A stretch of DNA of 33,100 nt, from NCBI GenBank assembly GCA_023663505.1, contig JAMPHH010000033.1, positions 1-33,100 of the forward strand, written 5' to 3'. The notes beneath the pieces are model-generated. The model saw only the letters and a program-made list of their open reading frames with translations. It searched no databases and was not told the DNA's origin. The DNA is from Muribaculum sp. Its GTDB lineage: Bacteria > Bacillota > Clostridia > Lachnospirales > Lachnospiraceae. Both the position numbers and the translations under genes were made by a program. Below are positions 6,862 to 13,663 of this stretch, in pieces (within the stretch, counting starts at the first letter, position 1; every line of letters begins with the position of its first letter).

Positions 6862-6915
6862 GAAATTTGGGCGCAAGCACAAATTTCTGATTGAAAAATC
6901 AAAGATTTTTCAATC
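6862..6915 (-). terminator. Twin hairpins after the GH25 gene
   Basis: A perfect 12-bp AT-rich stem (6889-6900 with 6904-6915, 3-base loop) overlaps the first base of the lysozyme stop codon. A second stem (6862-6869 with 6880-6887) follows. Neither has a clear U-tract on the minus strand, so this is a probable but not strong terminator; some readthrough into the TPR gene is possible. Confidence 0.45.
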
Positions 6916-8156
6916 TATTCCCAAAAAGGCTCAAAGCAGATATTCATATCCACATTGGTGCCAATGCCATTAACCCTGCCCTTGTCACTGTACTGCCAGA
7001 TCTTATAATCATAAGGATAATACATATCGTCATTATAATACGCAAACCATTTATCATATTCCTCCAGAGCCGCCACGTCCAACATCAGGGCGCCCATCTC
7101 CAAATTGTGGTAGATCATGGGCTTGTAGCCCGCCGCCTCGATAGTCTGGCAGAACAATAAAGTCAACTGCGTGCGCTCCTCCACGGAGAGCTGGTTCATG
7201 CGCGCGGAGCTGTCGGAAACCTTCTCCACATCAATGACAATGGGACATTTCACGTCATAGGGAGCTAATCTATCCAAGACAAGGTTCGCTTCCTCTATGA
7301 CCTCCGCCTCCGTGATCGCCTGAGAGAACATATAGACTCCCACATGAATTCCCGCCGCCATAGCGCCCTCTATATTGCTCTTGAAGCGTTCGTCCATCAC
7401 CAGACTGCCCGTGCCGTACCCCCTGTTCGCCACGCGAATGAACGCAAACTCCACTCCGTCCTGCGCCACCGCGCTCCAATTGATATTTCCCTGAAAGCGT
7501 GAGACATCAATCCCCTTATGGGAGATCACCTGTTCGCCGTCCATATATTGATACTCGCCGCTCTCCAAGATATTCAGGTTCTCGTCACTGTAAGAATTCA
7601 TCTTCAAATCGCGATTGATGGGCACGAAGTGATAGCTTCCGTTGCTCACCGCCACGATATCATCGGGGTAGAAGGGGCGGATCACCTCCACAACCGTATT
7701 TTCCTCATCTTCAAGTCCTGCCTGTATGCCGTCCAATATCTCCGCCCTTGCCGCCGCGACAGCCTGTTCCTTCTCTGCCTCCAGTCTCGCTATGGCTTGT
7801 GCATGGGTCTCCTCCGTCTCCGCCAAAGCCATCGCCGTGGCTGCCGCCACCGCTTCCTCCACTCTGGTGTTGAACTCCGCCTCAGTGAGCGTCAGCTTCT
7901 TATCCTCCGGCAGCAGCTCCGCTCCCACCGACACCGCCGTCTCCTTCACGCCGCTCTCCCATTTTCTGGTAACCCAGCTGTCCACGAGCCCTATCACATA
8001 CAGGATCACGACCAATGCCGTCAGATACCCCAGAACCACCAAGAGCGTCCGCATGACGCTGGGCTTTTTCTTCTTGACCCTGCCCAGACGATCCTCCGTT
8101 CGCTGATAGTCCTGTCTTGCAGTGCTTTCTCTATTAAAATCATCCTTTATACTCAT
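6915..8156 (-). CDS. Membrane-anchored GH25 lysozyme
   Basis: 413 aa. A basic cytosolic tail (1-34), a single transmembrane helix (about 35-58) and an Ala/Glu-rich helical stalk (about 90-145) precede a linker and a glycoside hydrolase family 25 domain (about 213-413). The domain starts with GIDVSRFQG (Asp217) and contains the IVIDVEK acidic pair and the IWQYSD motif near the end, all typical of N-acetylmuramidases that cut peptidoglycan. The domain would face outward in a signal-anchor topology. The start has AAGGAGAG upstream. The gene begins 86 bases after sigF on the same strand with no clear terminator between, so it may be expressed with the sporulation operon; that link is inference. 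Confidence 0.9.
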   Translation of the reverse strand: MSIKDDFNRESTARQDYQRTEDRLGRVKKKKPSVMRTLLVVLGYLTALVVILYVIGLVDSWVTRKWESGVKETAVSVGAELLPEDKKLTLTEAEFNTRVEEAVAAATAMALAETEETHAQAIARLEAEKEQAVAAARAEILDGIQAGLEDEENTVVEVIRPFYPDDIVAVSNGSYHFVPINRDLKMNSYSDENLNILESGEYQYMDGEQVISHKGIDVSRFQGNINWSAVAQDGVEFAFIRVANRGYGTGSLVMDERFKSNIEGAMAAGIHVGVYMFSQAITEAEVIEEANLVLDRLAPYDVKCPIVIDVEKVSDSSARMNQLSVEERTQLTLLFCQTIEAAGYKPMIYHNLEMGALMLDVAALEEYDKWFAYYNDDMYYPYDYKIWQYSDKGRVNGIGTNVDMNICFEPFWE

Positions 8157-8242
8157 CTCATCTCTCCTTCCGTATCTATCATACTAAAAAAACATACGAA
8201 AAAAAAGATGAAAATACACTTTTTATATTTTTTTATAAATTT

Positions 8243-8998
8243 TTAAGCAATGCTGTGTCTCATACGCAGGAGAATCTTTTTCTCCAAACGGCTTACCTGC
8301 ACCTGACTGATGCCCATGATCCGCGCGACCTCCATCTGTGTGCGGTTCTGAAAATAGCGCATCTGGATCAGCTCCCTCTCCCGCTCCGTGAGCTCGCTCA
8401 AGAGCTGAGTCAAAAGCATGTGGTTCAACAGCTCCTCCTTCTCATAATCCACCGCCTCCCCCACAACACTTCCGATACCGCCCCGCTCCGACTGTGCCAC
8501 CCGATCCACCAGATAGAGTTCATTCCCGTCATCCTGATAGATTGACATGTAAATCGACTCCACCTCCATGGTAGCCTCCATCGCCATCACGATCTCCTCC
8601 TCCGAGAGCGACGCCTCCTTGGAAATCTCCTGTATCGTCGGCTCTCTCCCCAAGCTGCTCTGAAGGGCTTGTCTGGTCATGCGCACCTTGAGGGCATTTT
8701 CCTTGAGGGTGCGGGACACCTTCAGGGGTCCGTCATCGCGCAGGAAACGCTTGATCTCCCCCGTGATCATAGGCACGGCATAGGTTGAGAACTTGAGCCC
8801 CAGACTTAAATCAAATTTATCAATTGCCTTGATCAGACCTATCACCCCGATCTGGAACAAATCCTCCGTCTCATAGCCCCTTCCGGCAAACCGCCGCACG
8901 ATATGATGCACCAGTCCGAGATTTTTTTCTATCAGTACCTCTCTTGCTTCTTTATCTCCGCTCTGTGACCTTTCAATCAGTACTGACATATCTTCCAT
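8243..8998 (-). CDS. sigF: RNA polymerase sporulation sigma factor sigma-F
   Basis: 251 aa, sigma-70 family group 3. The region 2 core includes EDLFQIGVIGLIKAIDKFDLSLGLKFSTYAVPMITGEI-type sequence (about 46-85), region 3 follows (about 90-190), and region 4 ends in the helix-turn-helix TQMEVARIMGISQVQVSRLEKK. Sigma-F directs the first forespore-specific transcription. It is the last gene of a spoIIAA-spoIIAB-sigF operon, starting 3 bases after the spoIIAB stop, with GAGG 8 bases upstream of the ATG. The operon context makes sigma-F rather than sigma-G or sigma-B near certain. Confidence 0.95.
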   Translation of the reverse strand: MEDMSVLIERSQSGDKEAREVLIEKNLGLVHHIVRRFAGRGYETEDLFQIGVIGLIKAIDKFDLSLGLKFSTYAVPMITGEIKRFLRDDGPLKVSRTLKENALKVRMTRQALQSSLGREPTIQEISKEASLSEEEIVMAMEATMEVESIYMSIYQDDGNELYLVDRVAQSERGGIGSVVGEAVDYEKEELLNHMLLTQLLSELTERERELIQMRYFQNRTQMEVARIMGISQVQVSRLEKKILLRMRHSIA

Positions 8999-9001
8999 AG
9001 G

Positions 9002-9511
9002 CTATTCCTCGCTGTCAATCCATGTGGTAGAGCCTATTTTCTTTATCATTCGCACCACGGTCCCTCTCCCCGGCTCGCTGTCCACCTCCAGATCGTCCAT
9101 GAATGCCTCCATGAAAGCAAAGCCCATGCCGGAACGGTCAAGCTCCGGTCTCGTGGTAAACAAGGGCTCCATCGCCTGCTCCAAATCCTCGATTCCCTTG
9201 CCCTCGTCCTCCACCTCGATATGTAAGACATCTCCCTCAAGGATACATTTTAGATGAACCTTGCCCGGGTGCACGGGGCATGCGCTTGGCGGCTGTTCCC
9301 CATGTCTGCCATAGCCGTACAGATTCTCATATCCGTGAATAATGGCATTGGTCACCGCCTCCGACACGGCGGTTTTCACATCTGCAATCTCCTCCAGCGT
9401 GGGGTTTAGGTGGGAGACAAACGCCGCCACCGCAACCCTTGCAAAGCTTTCATTTCGTGATATCGCGTCAAATGATATCTCCATCTCGTTTTTTACAATC
9501 TGACCGTTCAT
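9002..9511 (-). CDS. spoIIAB: Anti-sigma-F factor / serine kinase SpoIIAB
   Basis: 169 aa, a GHKL-fold ATPase. The N box is EAVTNAIIHGYEN, the ATP-lid region holds VEDEGKGIED and SGMGFAFMEAFMDDLEVDSEPGRGT. SpoIIAB holds sigma-F inactive and phosphorylates SpoIIAA. It is about 20 residues longer than the Bacillus subtilis protein; the extra length falls just after the N box as a Pro/His/Gly-rich stretch containing GRHGEQPPSACPVHPGK. The gene overlaps spoIIAA by four bases (ATGA), a sign of translational coupling that fixes the start. Confidence 0.95.
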   Translation of the reverse strand: MNGQIVKNEMEISFDAISRNESFARVAVAAFVSHLNPTLEEIADVKTAVSEAVTNAIIHGYENLYGYGRHGEQPPSACPVHPGKVHLKCILEGDVLHIEVEDEGKGIEDLEQAMEPLFTTRPELDRSGMGFAFMEAFMDDLEVDSEPGRGTVVRMIKKIGSTTWIDSEE

Positions 9512-9813
9512 GCCAGCACCTCCACGATTTTATTCAGTCCCGCCAAAGTAAACATCCTCTGAATCTGCCTGTCCACATGGATCGCGTACACCCTGCCCCC
9601 AAAGCACGCAATCTTGCGGTATCTCCCCATGATGATACCGATTCCCGAGGAATCCATGAAGCGCGTGTCAGCAAAGTCAAAAACCACATGCTCCACATTC
9701 TCCTGCAGAATAAAGCGATCCGCGTTCTCGCAGATGTAAGCCGCCCGATGGTGGTCTACCTCCTCGGGAAGCCGCACCATCAGATAATTGTCAATAATCT
9801 GAAAATCCTCCAT
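9508..9813 (-). CDS. spoIIAA: Anti-sigma-F factor antagonist SpoIIAA
   Basis: 101 aa, a single STAS domain. The phosphorylation site is visible in MDSSGIGIIMGRYRKI, Ser56 corresponding to Ser58 of the Bacillus subtilis protein. Unphosphorylated SpoIIAA binds SpoIIAB and frees sigma-F in the forespore. The start has AAGGAGAG upstream. It is the first gene of the operon; the 118-base gap before it holds the terminator of the preceding gene and a poor match to a sigma-H promoter (see findings). Confidence 0.95.
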   Translation of the reverse strand: MEDFQIIDNYLMVRLPEEVDHHRAAYICENADRFILQENVEHVVFDFADTRFMDSSGIGIIMGRYRKIACFGGRVYAIHVDRQIQRMFTLAGLNKIVEVLA

Positions 9814-9842
9814 TGCCCCACTCTCCTTTTCTTATAATACAA

Positions 9843-9873
9843 AAGAACCTGCACTCTACGGTTACAGGTTCTT
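9843..9873 (-). terminator. Terminator between the zinc-ribbon gene and spoIIAA
   Basis: 9-bp perfect stem AAGAACCTG (9843-9851) / CAGGTTCTT (9865-9873); on the minus strand the run of four T residues (CTTTTG) lies at the base of the stem. It separates the folC operon from spoIIA, but sits within 30 bases of the spoIIAA start, so it also lies in the expected promoter area. Confidence 0.6.
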
Positions 9874-9931
9874 CTCCTTCGTAAGTCAAATATTTATCTC
9901 GTGTAGTGGGACGATCGTCCCTCGTAGGCTG

Positions 9932-11347
9932 TCAGCCTGCGGGCTGGTTAAGCTCGTCCAAAAATCTCTGCGCGTTGGCGGCGTTCTGTGTGCCGGAGAA
10001 CAGCTCAACCACCTTCTCAAAGGTGATGACCGCGTTCTCCCGATCATCGCTTCTCCGATATGCCTGTCCCAGATTGTATAGCGCGTCCGCATTGGAAGCG
10101 TCATAATAGACCGCCTTGGACAGCAGCTCGATCGCCGTGGGATAGTCCTCCGTCCGGAATGCGGCATATCCGTTATTGTAGTAATCTACCGCAAGCTCAG
10201 GTCCTATGGTAGTCAGTAGGATATTGTAGAGCTCCTGAAACGCCTCGGAGGTCTCCTCCACATTCACGCTCGCCGCGACCGCCTCCAAGCTCACGGCTGT
10301 CTCCTGAAGATTCTGTGTCTCCAGATAAGTGGTTGCCGCCGTCAGGAGATTGTCTATGGTCTCAAGGGTGCCGTCCTCCCCCACATAGCCATCCAGCTCT
10401 TGGTTCAGATTGGAATTCTCAGCCTTCAGCTTCTCAATCTGACTCTCCAGATTCTGTATCGTGACCGTCTTGGTATCTGACTCGTTGCCAATCTGGGTAA
10501 TCTTGTCCCTCGATTGGTTTTTCGCATCAGTAACCCGTGCGGGAACTACCAGAAAATAACAAGCCGCCAATCCAATGATCAGACCCAATCCTATGTTTAA
10601 GAGAGTGGACGCCCCACTGCTCTTGGGCTCCTTCACGTTCATGGGCTGTATGATGATCTCATTGTCGCTCTGATAACGCACCGTGCCGTTCTTCTTGTTC
10701 TTGACAGGCTGCTTCTCATTCTCGTCCGGAACCAGCATCTCCTCCACTTCCTTCAGATAGCGCAGCGTTTGTGTATTGTTCCTGTCAATGTTGATGCACT
10801 TTTTCAGCTCCCTTTGCGCCTTCTCCCACTGCTCGCTGTCCATGTAGAGCAATGCCAGCAATTGATGTGCCCGAATGAATTTCGGGTTCAGGGAAAGCAC
10901 CTTCTTTAGCTGAATCACCGCCAGATCCTTACTGTCCTGCAGACAATATGCATATGCCTGATTATATTTCTTGATGGTCTGATTAATAGAGTCAAGTCTG
11001 GTTGCATTGGACTGCAGCATGTCAATATAGTCATCTGCGATATTGCGTTCCATGCGAAGATTCTTGCTGATGACCCACTCGCTCATGGCAGCCACCACCT
11101 CGCCGATCTCAAAGTACACAAGTCCCAACAGATTTCTGGCTTCGATATTATTTTTATTAAATTTCAGACTCTGCCGAAGACTGGTGACAGCCCCCGTCAA
11201 ATCCCTGACATTCGCCTTCTCCAGTCCCTCGTTGTAGAACCGATTGGACACATACATGATTTTCTTGTAGAGATAAACATCCGCTCCGCAGGCGGTGCAA
11301 AAATCATGTTGTTCTGACAGCTGTGCGCCGCAATGATAACAAAACAT
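9932..11347 (-). CDS. Zinc-ribbon, TPR-repeat membrane protein
   Basis: 471 aa from the ATG at 11345-11347, chosen for GGAGG 7 bases upstream; a longer reading lacks an SD. An N-terminal zinc ribbon (CYHCGAQ and CTACGAD pairs) is followed by cytosolic TPR helices (about 30-225), one membrane segment TLLNIGLGLIIGLAACYFLVV (about 250-272), a coiled coil (about 280-325) and a C-terminal TPR region (about 345-470) outside. This layout suggests a protein-protein scaffold bridging the membrane. No enzymatic motif is seen and the function is unknown. It is the third gene of folC-49 codon gene-this gene, ending at the terminator before spoIIA. Confidence 0.8.
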   Translation of the reverse strand: MFCYHCGAQLSEQHDFCTACGADVYLYKKIMYVSNRFYNEGLEKANVRDLTGAVTSLRQSLKFNKNNIEARNLLGLVYFEIGEVVAAMSEWVISKNLRMERNIADDYIDMLQSNATRLDSINQTIKKYNQAYAYCLQDSKDLAVIQLKKVLSLNPKFIRAHQLLALLYMDSEQWEKAQRELKKCINIDRNNTQTLRYLKEVEEMLVPDENEKQPVKNKKNGTVRYQSDNEIIIQPMNVKEPKSSGASTLLNIGLGLIIGLAACYFLVVPARVTDAKNQSRDKITQIGNESDTKTVTIQNLESQIEKLKAENSNLNQELDGYVGEDGTLETIDNLLTAATTYLETQNLQETAVSLEAVAASVNVEETSEAFQELYNILLTTIGPELAVDYYNNGYAAFRTEDYPTAIELLSKAVYYDASNADALYNLGQAYRRSDDRENAVITFEKVVELFSGTQNAANAQRFLDELNQPAG

Positions 11348-11360
11348 GTTTTTTCCTCCG

Positions 11361-11510
11361 CTATGCGTCTGCTTTATCCTCATACTCTTGTATCATTTTC
11401 ACCAACAAATCCGCCATATCAGTCAAATCCTGATTATAAATCGCATCCTCCGCATCCTCCACCTCAAGGCTGGGATGAAATTTTCTCAGTTCTTCCTCAA
11501 AATTAATCAT
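11361..11510 (-). CDS. 49-aa conserved-looking small protein
   Basis: 49 codons starting MINFEEELRKFHPSLEVEDA and ending with EYEDKADA. The ATG at 11508-11510 lies inside the last codons of folC (8-base overlap, ATGATTAA), and its stop is 13 bases before the start of the zinc-ribbon gene, so it fits tightly between two real genes. It is strongly acidic, predicted helical, with no membrane segment. I recall similar short acidic proteins next to folC in related genomes but cannot name a family. Function unknown; translational coupling to folC is likely. Confidence 0.7.
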   Translation of the reverse strand: MINFEEELRKFHPSLEVEDAEDAIYNQDLTDMADLLVKMIQEYEDKADA

Positions 11511-12828
11511 TTTCCAAAAACTCCTTTATCTCACCAACCAAATACAGGCTGCCCGCAATATAGACACGCTCGTCCCTTCCCCGCTCGTCAAGCAGCGAAC
11601 GAAACGCCCCGCTCACACTGTCATAAAAATTCACTCTCAGGGCTTTGCCGTCAAATAATCCCGCCAACTGCGAAAGCTCCGCCGCCCTGCCCGTTCCCAT
11701 ATGCGCGACCGCAATCCGCGTAAAAAGTCCGGAATCCGACACCTGCTCTATCATGGATCTGTAATCCTTATCCCTCACGACGCTGAATAACAGAGTCCTG
11801 CTCTGGCCCCTGCCCTCACAGCCGTCCGCTCTGACCGTATCCAAAAAGGCTCTGATACCGTCCTCATTATGAGCCCCGTCCACATACACCTCAGGCAAGA
11901 CCTCCTCCATCCTGCCCGGCCAGAGACACCTCTCCAACCCCCGCCGCAGATGCCCTGCCGTGATCGTCCTGCCTTCGTCCAACAGCTCGATGGCTCGCAC
12001 TGCAAGCGTGGCGTTCTCCATCTGATATCGGGCTAAAGTGTGCAAAGAGACCCTAATATAACCATAATACCTAGTATGCAAGGAAAAATCAATGGTTTTA
12101 TTATGAAAATTCTCAAAAGCATAGTCTTTTTTCGACACGGGATAGGTATAAATCCGCAAATTATGCGCATATTCCTCAAATACCGCCGCTGCCTCCTCCA
12201 CATCACCACAGTATACCAATGGGGTATTTGCCCGCATGATCCCCGCCTTTTCCCCCGCGATCAGGGCGATGGTATCGCCAAGGTATTCCACATGATCCCT
12301 GCTGATACGGGTGATGACGGTCAGCCGCTTGTCCGCCACCGCATTGGTGGCGTCCAGTCTTCCCCCAAGCCCCGTCTCAAGGATACAATAATCCGCGTCC
12401 GCCTGAGAGAACCACAGCATAGCCATCAAAAACAAATACTCAAAAAACGTGGGGTGATACCCCTCCCCCTTTTCCAATTCTATCCAATTTAAGCTGTCAT
12501 AAACCTGCAAAAAAGCTTTCAGGAACTCATCCCTCGAAATCATTTCTCCCCTGATCACAAAACGCTCACGAATATCCACAAGATGGGGAGACGTAAACAT
12601 CGCCACCGCATATCCCGCCTCCTCCAAGACGGATCGCATATAGGCACAGACGGAGCCCTTGCCGTTTGTGCCTGCCACATGGATGATATGTCTGATATTC
12701 CGATCTGGAGAACCCAACCGCTCAAGCTGCGCGCGGGTGTCCTCCAAGGTATTCTTCGCAGTGAAACGGGGCATGTCATACAGATATGACACGGCAGCCT
12801 CGTAGGTGTCTATCGTTTGTCTTTTCAA
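11503..12828 (-). CDS. folC: Folylpolyglutamate synthase / dihydrofolate synthase
   Basis: 441 aa from a TTG at 12826-12828 with AGGAG 10 bases upstream; the longer reading from a GTG at 12856 has no SD. A Mur-ligase-type ATPase adds glutamate to dihydropteroate and tetrahydrofolates in the cytosol. The P-loop is in IHVAGTNGKGSVCAYM; FTSPHLVDIRERF, ILETGLGGRLDATNAV and YVDGAHNEDGI are family motifs in the expected order. The length matches bacterial FolC. Whether it carries the dihydrofolate synthase activity as well cannot be told by eye. It begins an operon with the 49-codon gene and the zinc-ribbon gene. Confidence 0.92.
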   Translation of the reverse strand: MKRQTIDTYEAAVSYLYDMPRFTAKNTLEDTRAQLERLGSPDRNIRHIIHVAGTNGKGSVCAYMRSVLEEAGYAVAMFTSPHLVDIRERFVIRGEMISRDEFLKAFLQVYDSLNWIELEKGEGYHPTFFEYLFLMAMLWFSQADADYCILETGLGGRLDATNAVADKRLTVITRISRDHVEYLGDTIALIAGEKAGIMRANTPLVYCGDVEEAAAVFEEYAHNLRIYTYPVSKKDYAFENFHNKTIDFSLHTRYYGYIRVSLHTLARYQMENATLAVRAIELLDEGRTITAGHLRRGLERCLWPGRMEEVLPEVYVDGAHNEDGIRAFLDTVRADGCEGRGQSRTLLFSVVRDKDYRSMIEQVSDSGLFTRIAVAHMGTGRAAELSQLAGLFDGKALRVNFYDSVSGAFRSLLDERGRDERVYIAGSLYLVGEIKEFLEND

Positions 12829-12870
12829 AGTAGTAGCTTCTCCTTTTGATGTCCCCACACAATGGTATTC

Positions 12871-12899
12871 ATTGTATCAAAAAAATAATAATAATGCAA
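12871..12899 (-). promoter_or_regulatory. Probable folC promoter
   Basis: Minus strand TTGCAT (12894-12899), 17-bp spacer, TACAAT (12871-12876). The -10 matches 5 of 6 and the -35 3 of 6; the spacer is very T-rich. It lies about 45 bases upstream of the TTG start. Confidence 0.5.
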
Positions 12900-12935
12900 G
12901 TCAACAACCCCGCTGCAAGCAACGGGGTTGTTGAC
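12900..12935 (-). terminator. Strong hairpin upstream of the folC promoter
   Basis: Perfect 13-bp inverted repeat GTCAACAACCCCG (12900-12912) / CGGGGTTGTTGAC (12923-12935) with a 10-nt loop. On the minus strand it is followed by a T-rich run, so it can act as a second terminator behind hsp20; that run doubles as the folC promoter spacer. Confidence 0.55.
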
Positions 12936-12937
12936 TC

Positions 12938-12992
12938 TCGCGGCATTCGCCAAATGCTCATGCAAGCATGGCACTTGGCTCATTGCTCGCGG
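12938..12992. repeat. Imperfect 55-base palindrome between hsp20 and folC
   Basis: The halves 12938-12964 and 12966-12992 pair with a few mismatches and bulges; the inner part CCAAATGCTCATGC / GCATGGCACTTGG is nearly complete. It lies between two better-defined terminator hairpins and has no coding potential. It may be a copy of a dispersed palindromic repeat. Confidence 0.45.
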
Positions 12993-12997
12993 AAATC

Positions 12998-13034
12998 AAA
13001 AAGGCCCCGCCGTCAATCCGACGGCAGAGCCCTT
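12998..13034 (-). terminator. Intrinsic terminator of hsp20
   Basis: On the minus strand 13020-13034 pairs with 13000-13014 over 15 bp (three G-U pairs) around a 5-base loop, followed by a run of five T residues. It starts 14 bases after the hsp20 stop codon. Confidence 0.85.
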
Positions 13035-13047
13035 CACCTCACAAGCC

Positions 13048-13479
13048 TTAGTCAATCGCGATATAGTGCCTATCCTCGATCTTCCTTGTGGCTTCCTTCT
13101 TGGGAATCTGCAGCTGCAGCGTGCCATTCTCGAATCTCGCCTTGATGTCCTCCTGAGTCACGGCGTCCCCCACATAGAAGCTCCGGCTGCAGGAGCCGCA
13201 ATAGCGCTCCCTGCGGATATACTTGCCGCCCTCATCCTGACTGTCATTGCTGCTGCTCGTGGAAGCGCTGATGGTCAGATAGCCATCCTTCACTTCCCCC
13301 TTCACGTCCTCCTTGGCAAAGCCGGGAAGGTTCATGACCACCTCGTAGCCATCCTCCGTCTCCCTCACGTCCGTACTCATCATTTCGCTAGTGTTGCTTC
13401 CAAAGGGCATCCCAAAGAAATCATCCAGCATATTTCTCCCAAACAAACTGTTCCATCCACTTGCACTCGGTAATAACAT
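13048..13479 (-). CDS. hsp20: Small heat-shock protein, Hsp20/alpha-crystallin
   Basis: 143 aa from the ATG at 13477-13479, chosen for GGAGGAG 6 bases upstream; the longer open frame runs into the leader. The alpha-crystallin domain spans about residues 37-137, with the typical VVMNLPGFAKEDVKGEVKDGYLTISA and the late FENGTLQLQIPKKE. Unusually, it holds two cysteines in ERYCGSCSRSF. It is an ATP-independent holdase that binds unfolding proteins. It is monocistronic, with a CIRCE-embedded promoter and a strong terminator. Confidence 0.92.
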   Translation of the reverse strand: MLLPSASGWNSLFGRNMLDDFFGMPFGSNTSEMMSTDVRETEDGYEVVMNLPGFAKEDVKGEVKDGYLTISASTSSSNDSQDEGGKYIRRERYCGSCSRSFYVGDAVTQEDIKARFENGTLQLQIPKKEATRKIEDRHYIAID

Positions 13480-13580
13480 AAGCCACTCCTCCATTCTTAT
13501 ACAATATACTATGCTATTATGTGTCGGGAATCCGGAAAATAAACCTTGCAGGTTCATCCCTGTTCCCTTGTTCTATATAT

Positions 13581-13609
13581 GTTATAACATGTATATTTAG
13601 CACTGTCAA
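13581..13609 (-). promoter_or_regulatory. Sigma-A promoter of hsp20
   Basis: Minus strand perfect TTGACA (13604-13609), 17-bp spacer, TATAAC (13581-13586). The -35 lies inside the CIRCE element, so HrcA binding would block RNA polymerase. The leader is about 95 nt. Confidence 0.8.
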
Positions 13610-13623
13610 TGGGTGAGTGCTAA
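13597..13623. promoter_or_regulatory. CIRCE operator (HrcA binding site)
   Basis: TTAGCACTG-N9-GAGTGCTAA, one mismatch from the consensus TTAGCACTC-N9-GAGTGCTAA. CIRCE is the operator of the HrcA repressor that controls groE and dnaK operons in Firmicutes. Here it puts hsp20 in the class I heat-shock regulon. Confidence 0.9.
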
Positions 13624-13663
13624 CCATTTTCTAAAAATCTTATAAACAAAGTATTAACAGGCG

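Noticed and set aside
6815..6880. 22-residue N-terminal extension of the TPR-DUF4037 protein
   Set aside because: It would start at a GTG inside a hairpin without SD; the ATG at 6812-6814 has a better ribosome site.
7518..8246. Plus-strand open frame of 242 codons opposite the GH25 gene
   Set aside because: Shadow of the lysozyme frame; no start context and a composition unlike a real protein.
13480..13557. 26-residue N-terminal extension of Hsp20
   Set aside because: It lies in the leader; the ATG at 13477-13479 has a strong SD and gives the usual family length.
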